The position numbers and the translations under genes were made by a program. A stretch of DNA of 64,000 bases from Berghia stephanieae (taxonomy: Eukaryota > Mollusca > Gastropoda > Nudibranchia > Aeolidiidae): the NCBI GenBank assembly GCA_034508935.3, contig CM067444.1, positions 75,524,367 to 75,588,366 on the forward strand, given 5' to 3'. This document shows positions 45,800 through 57,699 of the stretch, piece by piece. The notes under the pieces are model-generated. The model was not told the DNA's origin and ran no database searches. It saw only the letters and a program-made list of their open reading frames with translations. Position 1 is the first letter of the stretch. Every line of letters begins with the position of its first letter.

Positions 45800-46070
45800 G
45801 TTTCCGATAACTCAGTTGGTAAGGCAACCGCTTCACAAACAAGGGGACCAATATCAATCCCAGGTGGTTGAGATATTCTTTTTCTGATCCCCCTGTCTAC
45901 CCAGCAGTGATTAAGTAGTTGGGTCTGTTAGATCTGGTGAAAAGTACTTTGTGATAGACTAATGCCCTTATGTCCTATCTAAAGGGTAGCAAGCATAGCT
46001 ATTGTCCGTTTCATGCTATAGAAACTTAGATAAACTCCAGCTCCATGAGCCTAATGGCTCTGGAGGACTA
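45800..46070 (+). mobile_element. tRNA-derived SINE B, full length
   Basis: The tRNA-like head ccgataactcagttggtaag has a good A box (TAACTCAGTTGGTA) and a weaker B box (ggaccaatatcaatcc). The body ends ctccagctccatgagcctaa tggctctgga followed by T/A-rich sequence. Confidence 0.75.
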
Positions 46071-46075
46071 TTTTT

Positions 46076-47058
46076 TTAAATTGTTAAACTGTAATTCTTT
46101 TAGCGTTGTGTATGAGTCATATTGTGTTACGGTAATCAAAAGACCCCATCCAAATTTCTGATTTAGTACCTTCCCATTTTATAAGTTCCTTTATACACAA
46201 TGCAGATAACATCAAATATATACATATCGTACAACCAAAAGGTAGACAATAATAATGTGTAGAGAATCAATATAGTGACCAATGGGAACTCGTGGAAATG
46301 AATTGAAGGGGAAAAAAAAGCATAAACAAATAGTATACAGTGAAGATGATTATCAAAATGCAATTTAACATGACCTGATACATTATTATAGTCTCCTTTA
46401 AACTTCCAACTTATTCATAAACAAATAAGGTTCAATATCCCACTGTAACTTAAAAAAAAGCATTTAAAATATAATACTGACAAACATAAAAACCATGGAT
46501 AGGTATGCTTATGTGCAAAATGAATATAAATAAAAAAAAATTATTGCACAGCGTTTAAAGAAAACAAGTATTGCACTGTAAAGTATTCAATTAACATTCA
46601 TTGATATGATCCAGAGGTGCTCAGTGGTAAATTAATACTGACAACACTTAAATAGAGGTAACAATTTGAAAAATGAGTGACATGTAAAACAAAATCGATT
46701 TATGTCTTTTATAAACCAGTGGGATTTTTTTTTCAACTTAAGAATACATTGTTGAAAATGCTCACAAAGAAAAAAAAAAAAATTAAATACTGAAACAAAC
46801 CATAAAAACAGAAAACATTTATAGCTTAAAGCAAACAATATCATCACTCATTCTTGAAAAAATAAAAAATCAAGATCATAAAAACAACTTGCCAGAAAAT
46901 AACAACAAAACAAACCCTTACAAACAGTGATAGTTTGAAACACTAAAATACACAAGCGATAGATTATAACACTATATAGTAATTAAAGTTGTTTACAAAC
47001 AAAAAAGCTAAACAACAACAACAAAAATAAAACATTTAAAAAATACTAAATCACAAAA
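46076..47058. other. AT-rich intergenic DNA, no feature recognised
   Basis: Low-complexity, A-rich on the plus strand; nothing gene-like or repeat-like beyond short A-runs. Confidence 0.5.
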
Positions 47059-47832
47059 ACTACCCTCAAAATAATTTTTTATTAAAAACAAACAAACAAA
47101 AGAACAAACAAACAAATGAACAACCAAACAAAAAACTCCATCAAGTCTGATGACAATTATTGTTTGAAGACTTCATGTTTCATTCAACAATCACACACTC
47201 ATGCACGTATATCTACTAACCCCCCCCCCCCCCCCCCCCCACCCACCCACACAAACCAAAATTGAAACAAAAAATAATAAATAAATAAATATACTCAAAT
47301 TCAGAGTCCTCAGCAAATACCAACCAAAATCCAACTAATTATTTCCTATACCAATAACATATCAAGAATATAATGATCTGGAGGCTGGTTTATCATTCCT
47401 ACAGTCCTTTGTTGACCCTGATAATGATATTCACTTTAAAACTACCCTCAAAATAAATGTTTATAAAAAAAAAAAAAAAAAAAAAAAACAAAACAAAAAA
47501 AAATTAACAACCAAACAAAAAACTCCATCAAGTCTGATGACAATTATTTTTTGAAGACTTCATGTTTCATTCAACAATCACACACTCATGCACGTATATC
47601 TACTACCCCCCCCCCCCCCCCCCCCCCACCCACACACACACCACACACACAAACCAAAATTGAAACAAAAAATAATAAATAAATATACTCAAATTCAGAG
47701 TCCTCAGCACATGCCAACACCAAAATCCAACAAATTACTTCCTATACCCATAACATATTAAGAATTTAATGATCTGGAGGCTGGTTTATCATTCCTATAG
47801 TCCTTTGTTGACCCTGATATTCACTTTAAAAT
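47059..47832. repeat. 382-bp tandem duplication with C-runs
   Basis: Unit 1 (47059-47440) and unit 2 (47441-47832) are nearly identical outside homopolymers: both contain aactccatcaagtctgatga, a C-run of about 20, ctcaaattcagagtcctcag and gatctggaggctggtttatc. The high identity suggests a recent event. It lies downstream of the minus-strand gene. Confidence 0.85.
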
Positions 47833-47890
47833 TTAAAAAAAATTAAGTTAGTACGGCAACGGTCATAATATTTCTTCCACTATTAAATAA

Positions 47891-47896
47891 TTTATT
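47891..47896 (-). terminator. Possible poly(A) signal of the seven-helix gene
   Basis: AATAAA on the minus strand, about 630 bases beyond the stop codon at 48523. Placement is plausible, but no strong downstream element is seen and other signals are possible. Confidence 0.25.
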
Positions 47897-48241
47897 TTTA
47901 TCTGCTTTAGTCTCTGAATTTGCAAACCATAACAAATCAATATCACTTATCTTTTTATCCAGAATATGCTCTCCCCCCTCCCCCCAGCCATCAAAATATG
48001 AAAGCTCCACTCTCGTCATGTTTATACCAGACCTATTAAAAAAATGAAACACTGAAGAAGATATTTCGAGACATATATCTTAATTCTAATGTTCAACCAA
48101 AGCAGGCTTTTGTTTTGCTCATTTTCTTTTTGTTTCTCAATTTAGGTAATTAAAAAAAACTGGAGATGTACCACTTTGCTTTCAATTAAATTGATTTACT
48201 GTCAGTAACAAAATTAATGGTTTGATATACAACGTTTCAAT

Positions 48242-48367
48242 TTTTTTTAACGTGCACTAATCAAAGTTTTCATTTTCATGAGAAATTTGCAATCAAGACT
48301 GACATTTTTTTAACGTGCACTAATCAAAGTTTTCATTTTCATGAGAAATTTGCAATCAAGACTGACA
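48242..48367. repeat. 63-bp perfect tandem duplication in the 3' UTR
   Basis: Two adjacent 63-base units (48242-48304, 48305-48367), each with taacgtgcactaatcaaag and ending gcaatcaagactgaca, essentially identical. Probably transcribed as 3' UTR of the minus-strand gene. Confidence 0.85.
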
Positions 48368-48522
48368 AGTCCCAAATTGAGTTGTAGCAATACTGGTTTC
48401 TTAAAAATGTTGGCATGGTGACAATTTTGCTTGAAATGAAAAAAAAAAAAAAAAAATTTAAATGCAACAATTTGATGGTCATATTGTTACTATCGTTGCT
48501 CTTTTTATCTCTTGACAGTCCT

Positions 48523-51500
48523 TTACACATCCGTAGGTTTGACGTTTTCCTCAAGCTTGGGAGTCTTTTTCACTTTCAATTTTTTCTTGGGAGTTGAAGG
48601 ATCCTTGGTGCTTGTTTTAATTTTCTTAACCTAGAACCATAGAAATAAAAACAAGGACAATGTCTATTTAGAGATAAATAAATAGGACTCATCCATGGGC
48701 TCTTGACAATATACATTCTTTCATGAGACATCATCCTTTTAACAAACAGGGCATAAAGGTGGGTTTTAAGGCATTAAAAAATAGAGGGGAACCTCTTAAC
48801 TTAACATAAGTCTTTGAAAGAGAAGAAATATATATATCAAATGCTATTCCCAACTAGCAGACTACCATGATGTCTAAAATAAGGTTTTAACTTTGGAACT
48901 TTGAGGCAAATTAAGTAAAATGCAATATCTCCTCACTCATGGGAAGTCAGGCATACAGATGCTTAACGTTTTATGTTACTTTCAACTATCTTAAATGTCT
49001 TCAAAAAAAAAAAAATATGGATTAGTGTCAACTAATCTCCAAGTAAAAATGAAATAGGCAAGTAAAAATGAAAAAGGCATATTATTAATTAATAAAAATG
49101 TATAAGGCCATTAAATCAAGTTTTAAAATTTGTAACAAAATTTTCAAAGCACCAGCATTGTTATAGTCTGAATAGTAATGAGAAAATGTTAAGTTGAGTA
49201 AAAAGTCTAATTACCTCCTATGTTTTTGTTTTTGTTTTTAGGGGTTTTAGGCGATTGCGACACTATTAGGTCATTTCAGCGCCAATAAAAAGGAAGATGA
49301 CAGAAGAAAGGTTGTAGATCTGAAGTTAGAAGCACCAAAGATAAAGCAAGACAAATGGGGACAGGTTAATATAAGGAACAGAAGATTCCTCTAGCATATT
49401 CACCATTGTACCTATTTTGACATTATCTAAAGGTCCCATCCAGGCGCAAGCAAAGGATCCCACTAGAAGGAATATACTCAAATGTCTACAAAGTACAATA
49501 TATTCAAAACAATTAATTATAACAGTACATAACAGATAGATAATTTTACAAGGAAATAAATATTATCTCTCGAAAAACGGTACTATGCATTTGACTATCT
49601 CCCTCCAAGCTAGGATTATGCCAGGACCAGGAAAAAAAAAGAGCAATCTAAATCCAGAACGACAACAGAGAGCAACATGGAAAAGGAAAACAGGAATGGG
49701 AAATACAGCAAATTGCCTCTCTGCCCACCATAGGAGGTCAGAAGACCCCACTCAGGCATTAACTGTGATCTTAATGTGGCCTTTCAATCCAAGAAAGAGA
49801 CAACTATTGCAAAAATGTCATAAATCTGCATACATAATAATCATCAAATGGATCGTTGTGACCTTACAGACATAAATCCAATCTGCTTAAACACAGAACA
49901 AATTTAATGACATTTCACTTTGAGATAAAAATTTACATGAAGTTTAAAGGCATTTTGTGTACACTACACTTCTCTCAATAGCTTAGTATTATCCAATTAG
50001 ATATCTCCTTTCCTGTGATGCAAAGTAAAACACCTCACACCAAACTGATACAATTTTTTAAAACAATCAAACTAAACACCATACCTTCTTGATTTTCTTC
50101 TTCTTGCCTTCTCCACCGTTGGCAACTTGGTCCGGTAGATCCCCAGCTTCCTCCAAGATAGGCTGTAGGCTAGATGTGTGCGGAAGTGTTGGATTAGTGT
50201 AAGCAAAAGGCATGGTAGGATCATACATGCATGGGCCTGAGGTGGAGGGCAAGTCCCCAGTGTTCACAGAGTAGGGAAAGCTGTCACTTGGTTGATACAG
50301 TTGTCGATAGGCAAGGTCTTCGCTGAAGATTGATCCATAAGTCTGGGAGAAACAATAATTTTGGTAAATAGTGAACTTTTATATTTTCCTCCAAGGATAT
50401 CAAAGCTCTTTATCACTTCTACTAATTTTCAATACAGCAACTGAGACCAAAAAAAAAAAAGAAGCCAAATTGATCATTTCTACTGAAAATATAAATAGGA
50501 CTGGATTCTACATATCCTTTTTTCATAATTAACCACATCAAGATAGCAAACGACGAGATTCTACAAACTACATTTATAAGAGCAATGTATACTCATGATT
50601 ACAACTGTAAAAAAAAGAATGAATGAGGATTTGGTTTTCCTTACTCCATCATCGCTGTAGCCTGGCATAACCTGCTCCCCATCCTTGGCAGGTGTGCAAG
50701 TCGTGGGTTGGAACACCAGCATCATCACCCAGATTGGCAACAGTAACTTAAGTACCTGAAAATTGAAATTTTTCATCTGAATATTATTATGCTCAAGTGA
50801 GGTGATGAAGCTGGTTATAGGAAAGATCAGAAGTAAATTCAATTTTATATTCTGTACTTATATATACTTACATTGTCATTGATTGTTGATTCGTTGATAT
50901 TTGTTGTTTACCTAAATGTGACTTGTTTTGTATCTGTGTTGCTCAATAAAAAGGTGATAGATTCTAGACGTGTTTATAACTATGTTGTTACTAGAATTGT
51001 GAATGACTTTTGATTTTTTCCTACTTTGATTTCATTTGTTAATTTGAAAATATGACTTAAAGAATTAAAGCCAAAACATTCTTTTGTATTGTTCAGATAT
51101 GTTTGCATTTTTGTTTGTTTTTAAGGGTTTTACGGCGCTTGCAACACATTTAGACTATATCAGCACCAGTAAAAAGGGAGAAAATGGAATAGTAAAAAGT
51201 TCTAGAATTACATGTTTGTTTTTAAGGGTTTTACGGCGCTTGCAACACATTTAGGTTATATCAGCGCCAGTAAAAAGGAAGAGAATTGGATAGTAAAAAG
51301 TTCTAGAATTACAAATAAAGCACCCAAGAAAAAGTAAGACATAAGGGAACTGGGAACAAATAGGGATCAGATGTAGATTCCAAGAGCACACTATCAAAGT
51401 ACTTAGTTTGAGACCACCTAAAAGTCTCATCCGGACACAAGCACAAAATCCAACAAAGAGGAATACACCCAAATGCTTACATTATACATTAAAAATAACA

Positions 51501-53404
51501 AATATAATAATACATAACAGAGAGATGATTTACAAGGAAAAAAATATCATCTCCCAAAACTAACTATACATTTGACTGTTTCCCTCTCAGCCAGGGTAAC
51601 CGGCCAGGACAAAACCAAGTAATCTCATTCCAAGACAAAGACAGAAAGCACGTTGGAAAATAAATATAAGGGGATAGAAGACACAGTATGTACCCCCCCC
51701 CCCCCCCCTGCCCACTATGGGAGGTCAGGAACCCCACCCAGTGTTCAGATATGTAAACTGATCAATTTTTACTCTTTTTATATAAAGAACAAAATATGTT
51801 ATAGCACAGGAAAGTCAGTGTTAGGATATAAAGGTCAAAAAAACTGAAGAAACAAAACAAAACAACAAAGTTTTTTTTAAAGAGTTAGGCATGAATCGAA
51901 TTGATTAAAATTCCCATTTTAAAACTAGATTTTCTTAGTTTCAGTGATCATTGAATATCTTTTTTTAAAAAGTCTTAACTGAAATACAACTTCAAAATGC
52001 AAAATGATCAGCAAAGGCTTGCAAATTGCCTTAATTTAAGTTTATTTGCAATCATACACCCACCGAAGACTCTCCTTTACTTCAAAAATTGAATTGAATA
52101 AAAATTTTTAAAAACAACAAAAACACAAGGTAGAATAAAAGGTATTTCATTCACATAATGAAACAATAAAATATCCAATACTTACAATAAGGGAGACGAG
52201 CAGAGGAGAATAAACCATTTGATGATGAGACTGAAATAGAAAACATTATTGAGCATTTTATAATTTTTATTGAAAATATTTTTATCATTTGAGGACTACT
52301 CTCTTCACAACATTATTCTTTTACCTTACTTGTCCATTGTTACATTTTTTTATATATTTATATTATAAGAATCACAGAGCAAAATTTGCTTATAAATAAG
52401 ACACAAGGAAGGCAATGGTAAAAATCAAAGTGTGAATTTCATTTTACACTAGATGGGCAATATTTTAGAAAATTGAGATAGGTGTCATAATCTAATTTTT
52501 TTTTAAATAAATAAATAAAACTTCATATTCTAATTCAAAACAAACAAACAAACAAAAAAACTTACAAAAATAGCACTGCATCCGGTTTTCCTGTCACCAG
52601 CTGAAATAACAAATATTTGAAAGATTTTAAAAAATTGAATCAAGGAAGGAGAAAAAAAATTGAAGTGTTTATATAATAATCAAAAACATGGATAAAGATA
52701 CTATCATCGTAGCCATAATTGATGACATAAATTGTTATCACAGACAATTTTTTTTTCTCTTCTTGACACATTTCCATTTACTGAAGTTTTACAAATGGTG
52801 TTATTGATTTTAGGTTTAAGCATATGCATTTAAGGCATTCAGTTTTTAAAATTTCAAATTCAACTTTTATTTTTACATTCATATTTCCATCCCTTACAAC
52901 ATACTTACAAATTTGGAGAGCGATGTCAAAAATAAAGGTACCCAAAGCAGACAGCTCAAAAACGACAACAATGCTGAAATAAAAAATATGCAAAAAATTC
53001 TTGTCAATTTCTTGCCTTCAAAACGGAAATGACTGGCAACTCTTTTAACATAAAGTAACTTTCAAATATCAATTTGAATGAAAAAAAAATAAATTTTTTT
53101 TACTGTGTGAATTTTATTGGCAAATGTATAATAACTATTTACCAAAGATCAATTAATATTATCCTCAAAACAGAATGAATAATGATGTATTTTACACAAC
53201 TCAATCTTAGTAATCTCAGGTTAGAAAACATTCATATCAATTGAGAAGATTATCTTACCACCACAAGTCTCGTTTTTGGGCCCATCTGACAGAGTCCAGG
53301 GTGCTTATCTCATTTAGACGGCGGGTAATGTAGAAACCACAAACGAAAAACACCTGGACTACAATCATTTCCGCACTTGATAAAGCTAACCAGTATGGGG
53401 CTGA

Positions 53405-53488
<84 letters not shown>

Positions 53489-55962
53489 CTTGATGACAAT
53501 AATAATGAAATAATTGTAATAATAATAAACGATAAAATATCAAAATTAGACAATGTGAATTAAGTTGAGTACTACTTACTGCTTCTGATTCTCAATTTAA
53601 CACTGGCCCAAGAGATATGTAGTAAAGAAAGACATACATTTGATTTCCTCATACAGAGGGAAAAAATTATGAAGAGACATTACAAATAGACATACCTAAA
53701 CATTCTACAAAGATAGATTCTGTGTTGAAGATTCCAAAGGTGGCTATAACTGTAAAATACAGGACTCCAACAAACAGAAAAGGGTACATAAACCTGTAAT
53801 ATAAACAAATGTTATTGTTTGAATTTAAATCGACTTGATTGAATTATGATATATCTCAATAAGAAAAACATAACAAAAATTAAAAACAATAATAATAAAA
53901 AGAAGATCTGATTTCAAAAAATGACATGAATCAGAATAAAATCTATTTCAAAGATCTGATCATTGATGAATGTGCATTTTCCTAAATTTCAAATTCCTTT
54001 CCTAATTCAGACAATGAATTTTGATATTGATATAGACCCCAGCCCTGGATCTTCACTGGTATTGTTCTCAATTAAAACAAAAACAAACTTTGTACAGTGC
54101 GTCATCCTTATACATACTTGTCTGCCCAGTACTCCTTCCTTACAGCCCGTATAGCCAATGTGATGTAATAATGACACATAAGTAGCACCTGGAGTAGCTT
54201 GATGTAATGAAGGAGGAAATCAAGCTGGGTCACATTCCAGAATGTCCACTGAACCCCGCTGGATATACAGAAAATAGTGTGTTGTAGTATAATGGCATAT
54301 ATCAATGACCAACTAGAATAATAGAAACTTTTAAAATACATTTGATAGAACTTATCGGGTGACGAACTCGTATTCAGAATGTCCAACAAGCTTCTGAATG
54401 TGTTACTTACATTGAAATGAATAGCATTGTCATACTCTTAAACAAACAACACATAATGGGCAGGGTTTTTAAAAGATACAGAAGTTGTAAAAGATGGCAT
54501 ATTTATTTTGAAGACTGTGTAATACGTGAAGGGCAGTATAAACCCTTGACAAAAATCTACAGCCTCTACTTCATATATTTTCTTATAGTTAAGTTCTATT
54601 GTAATTGTAATAACTCATAATCATGTTTATGTTATAACCATTATGACATCCATTGCACAACACTCATAATCATGTTATTCTCTCAATAGGACGCTGGTGA
54701 TATGTTCTGTTTAATCCAAAATTAGACCCAATTATTTAAAAACTAAAGGGTGGGTATGGAAGCCAAATATTTTTTTAGGATAAAGTGATGGATCAAACCC
54801 GTTCTATTTGTGTTATAATCAACAGTCTACCAACTGTGCTTCTGCCCTGTAATTTCAAAATAATATATAGATATCATATAGATAACTTTAAATCGAGACG
54901 AAAAAGAGAAAAATATCAACATAAAAATGGTGCTTAGTTAAACTTCATGAAATTTATGCTTAACTCAAAAGTACAAAAAAATCAGAATTCTTTCAAATTA
55001 AAAGAATTACCCAATAATGCACTCTAAAGCAGCTGCATAGAAGATAACATATTGGTGGCAAGATGGATGCTTGGCCAAGTGAAGTCTCACTAGTTTTCCA
55101 GTGCACAATAAGGCGGTAACAAATGCCAGACCTGTCAAAACACTGCATCTGTGGACATCAACATCGAGAGTAATCCATGTAATGAACAATAAAATGAAAT
55201 TAAAATGAAAAATGAAATTTGTTGTTTTAGATACTTGGAACACATTTATGTCATTTCAGTGACAGTAAAATGGGAGAAAATTAGAGTGAAAAGATTCTAG
55301 AATGACAATTAAAAGGACAAGAGAAAAAGTACGACAAAGGCGAAGGGCTCAAATAGGGAACAATCGTACATACCAAGAGCACACTATCAGTTGACTTAGT
55401 CTGATGCTTTGTCACTCTGGTTGCAAAAGTGGGAACTATATTATAACCCAAGATAGAACAGATGTGTCATCATATTTCACACATCAGTTTGCTTTTTGTC
55501 TGAAAGTCAATTCAGTTGTACAACTAAAATCCACGAGCAAATGTATTTCGTTTTTGAGAAATAAAAACTTTTTGTCTATTCTGAAAGAATAGAAAAATGA
55601 TGTCTATTTTGTTCAAAAGAAACCAATTGCTTGCTTAACTTTGACAACATGGTGAAATGAATTGTGAGCAGATCATAAGTGGGAAGATAAAATTAGATTT
55701 AAAACATCTAATGCTTTGACCATGCAATTGCAATGGATTACTAAAATTTGTACTCAGATATAAAGATAAAGAGGAACTAATGACAACTTCTGGCACAGAC
55801 TGAGAATTAATTTGAAAATTCATTTCAGGGATTGTTTCCCTACCTTATACAAGCCACTTTGTCATAGTGACGGAAACAACTCATTTCCATGACACCATGC
55901 ATTGGGGTACTGGGAACAAAGGTGTCATTCCCATTTTCTCTTCTAATACTGTATGTTTCCAT
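48523..55962 (-). CDS. Seven-helix membrane protein, 419 aa, family unrecognised
   Basis: Eleven coding exons on the minus strand, all with GT-AG junctions and consistent phase: 55844-55962, 55011-55148, 54118-54258, 53696-53793, 53259-53400, 52909-52973, 52566-52600, 52186-52230, 50645-50755, 50085-50342, 48523-48630 (TAA). The ATG at 55962 is the first after an in-frame TGA 11 codons upstream. Hydrophobic helices lie at about residues 41-60, 73-93, 100-122, 136-157, 168-191, 214-235 and 253-278. The 40-residue N terminus has a sequon (NDT, 12-14) and no signal peptide. After helix 7 come about 140 residues: a Tyr/Pro/Ser-rich part, then a lysine-rich tail (GKKKKIKKVKKIK). This looks like a heptahelical receptor-like or TOM1/TPRA1-like protein. 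I cannot assign it to a family with confidence and see no DRY or NPxxY motif. Confidence 0.85.
49222..49756 (-). mobile_element. 0.5-kb retroposon (R family), intronic
   Basis: Minus-strand copy in the last intron of the seven-helix gene; hairpin end ttttaggcgattgcgacac, start ctgagtggggtcttctgacc when reversed. No clear target duplication. Sense to its host gene. Confidence 0.8.
51103..51742 (-). mobile_element. 0.5-kb retroposon (R family) with duplicated 3' end
   Basis: Perfect 12-bp target duplication GTTCAGATATGT (51091-51102, 51743-51754). The 3' hairpin end is present twice in tandem (51,113-51,211 and 51,212-51,310), making this copy longer. Sense to the seven-helix gene. Confidence 0.85.
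53404..53490. repeat. (AAT)n(ATT)n palindromic microsatellite at a splice acceptor
   Basis: (AAT)n runs into (ATT)n, making a self-complementary tract. It touches the acceptor of exon 53259-53400, so on the coding strand the sequence before the AG is (TTA)n followed by tttcag. Confidence 0.9.
55218..55410 (-). mobile_element. 0.5-kb retroposon (R family), 3' fragment
   Basis: Minus-strand 3' part with eroded hairpin (cacatttatgtcatttcag) in the first coding intron of the seven-helix gene; sense to it. Confidence 0.65.
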
Positions 55963-56006
55963 CTTCACTTCTCCAATACTGTGACTACTATATCAGAAAA
56001 TGCCAT
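55963..56006 (-). other. 5' UTR exon segment with 13-codon uORF
   Basis: A strong acceptor (polypyrimidine then cag, 56007-56009) opens an exon whose first three bases are ATG (56006-56004). That ATG starts a 13-codon reading frame (MAFSDIVVTVLEK) ending in TGA two bases before the main ATG. Upstream non-coding exon(s) must therefore exist farther right. The tight spacing between uORF stop and main start would allow reinitiation-type control (inference). Confidence 0.5.
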
Positions 56007-56479
56007 CTGAAAAAAAAAAAAGAAAATTAGGATTAAATTATATAAAACAATGAAGCAATGCTCCATTGGTGCAAGAAATAAAGGGGTTTACCCTTTTCAA
56101 AACAATCCTGGGGTTAACTTTATATAAAATTCAATTTATCAAGAACGACTAGAACTTGCTTCTACATTAAGGGTTACTTTTCAGAAAAAAAAAAATAATC
56201 TTGAGACCTATGACAGACGAGTTAAATTTATAAGTCATATAAGTATGCCACAAATAACATTTAATGGGTTGATACGTCTGACAAGGGTATAATTCTTTTA
56301 AGATTTCAATTTCTATGATTTAATTTTTTGTTGTTGTTCAAAAGAGGAGGAGGGGGGGGGGGTTACAAGTTTTATATGCACTTCATTTAGTAAACCAATC
56401 ATTATCATCAGTTCTGTGGTAAACCCCCAAGTCTGGAAATGAGCCAACAGTTCCCAAAGGTTTTATAATTTCATCTTGA

Positions 56480-56700
56480 CAGACTTTTATCATCATTTGT
56501 CTAAATGAATCGCTAGACGCAGCTTCTGCAGCGTTAGCGGGAAGTCAGTTCCACGCTCTGAAAAAGGAGTAATGGTGTACATTTATCCAAGCTGGTGGCA
56601 GATAAATTCTGGCTTTATGCCCTTTAGTTTTTCTTGCTACAATTCTTGCATTTTTAGGTAGTAAAAGGTCATATTTCACATTGTACACCCTGTGAATAGT
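56480..56700 (-). mobile_element. LINE 3' ORF fragment
   Basis: The minus strand reads VYNVKYDLLLPKNARIV, then IYLPPAWINVHHYSFFRAWN, a stop, and LPANAAEAASSDSFRQMM. This is the common C-terminal end of non-LTR reverse transcriptase ORFs (R.W..LP......S...F). Family not determined. It lies upstream of the 5' UTR exon of the minus-strand gene. Confidence 0.65.
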
Positions 56701-56719
56701 GTAAATTTATTTTTCTTTC

Positions 56720-57690
56720 TTCTGGCTTATAAACGTCATTACCTATCACAGCCACTCACACAAAACAATGAGGAAATGTACAAAAAAGTAGCTATTCTTC
56801 TGTCTTCATAATCAAAGGCATGCTCCTCTTAACTATACAGATCGACTGAGGATGCAAACTAAGAATACTGTAATTACGGAAGAAACAAAAAGATAAACAC
56901 AAAACATGAAAATGAAAGTCTGTGGTGCTAAATTTTATTTGAAATCATTTAACATTGATCCCTACTGGTCTTTCTAGAAATTAACATTTTCTTAACTCGT
57001 ATTTCAAAGGGTGGAAATTGTCCTTCTCAGGTGGATAATTATTTTACAAACGTTATAAGAGGAATGAGACTTGAACATGATAGTCCCTATTACTGTCGAT
57101 TTTCTTGATAAATACCAGCCACCACCTTAGATCTCTAAAAATAATCCTGTTTTTATTCATATGAGACATAAACAGTAAAACTTTATACACATTATTATAA
57201 CAAAACACAACGAGAGCTGAACCTGCATTCCTTTATTTAATTACAAATGGTAAAAGACAATTTAAGTAGATAGTCTCACCTCCAAAAGGAGGTCAAACAA
57301 CCAGATTTCATTGTTAAAAATGTACAGTATCTTTCATTGAATAACTTCTCTGCACTATTTTTTACACAATAAATAAAACTATTTACCCATCTGTCAATTT
57401 ATTGGCAAATCTATTTTGGAACAGATGTAATGTGAAAATCAAGAAATTCTTAATTGGAAAAGTGAAAAAATAATTTCCACCATAACTTTTGTACCAGGAA
57501 CTATGTTTTTAAATGCATCGTTTATTTAAACTTTTAAAATGTAGGATTTAAGATTTTTTTGCTTAATTTATTGACGGTAATCATTGACTATATAAAGGTG
57601 ATTCTAGTACACATGTGGCACGAATAACACTTTACACTATTGAATTTGAATTATGACATCCAAAATCTCAACCTTTTAATAGGGAGTTTA
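56720..57690. other. No feature recognised
   Basis: Probably intron or upstream DNA of the minus-strand gene: AT-rich, without recognisable repeats or exons. Confidence 0.4.
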
Positions 57691-57699
57691 ATAGAAATT

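Noticed and set aside
45800-45880. Possible true tRNA gene
   Set aside because: The A and B boxes are tRNA-like but the cloverleaf is imperfect and a SINE body follows directly. The same applies at 63,232 and 20,800.
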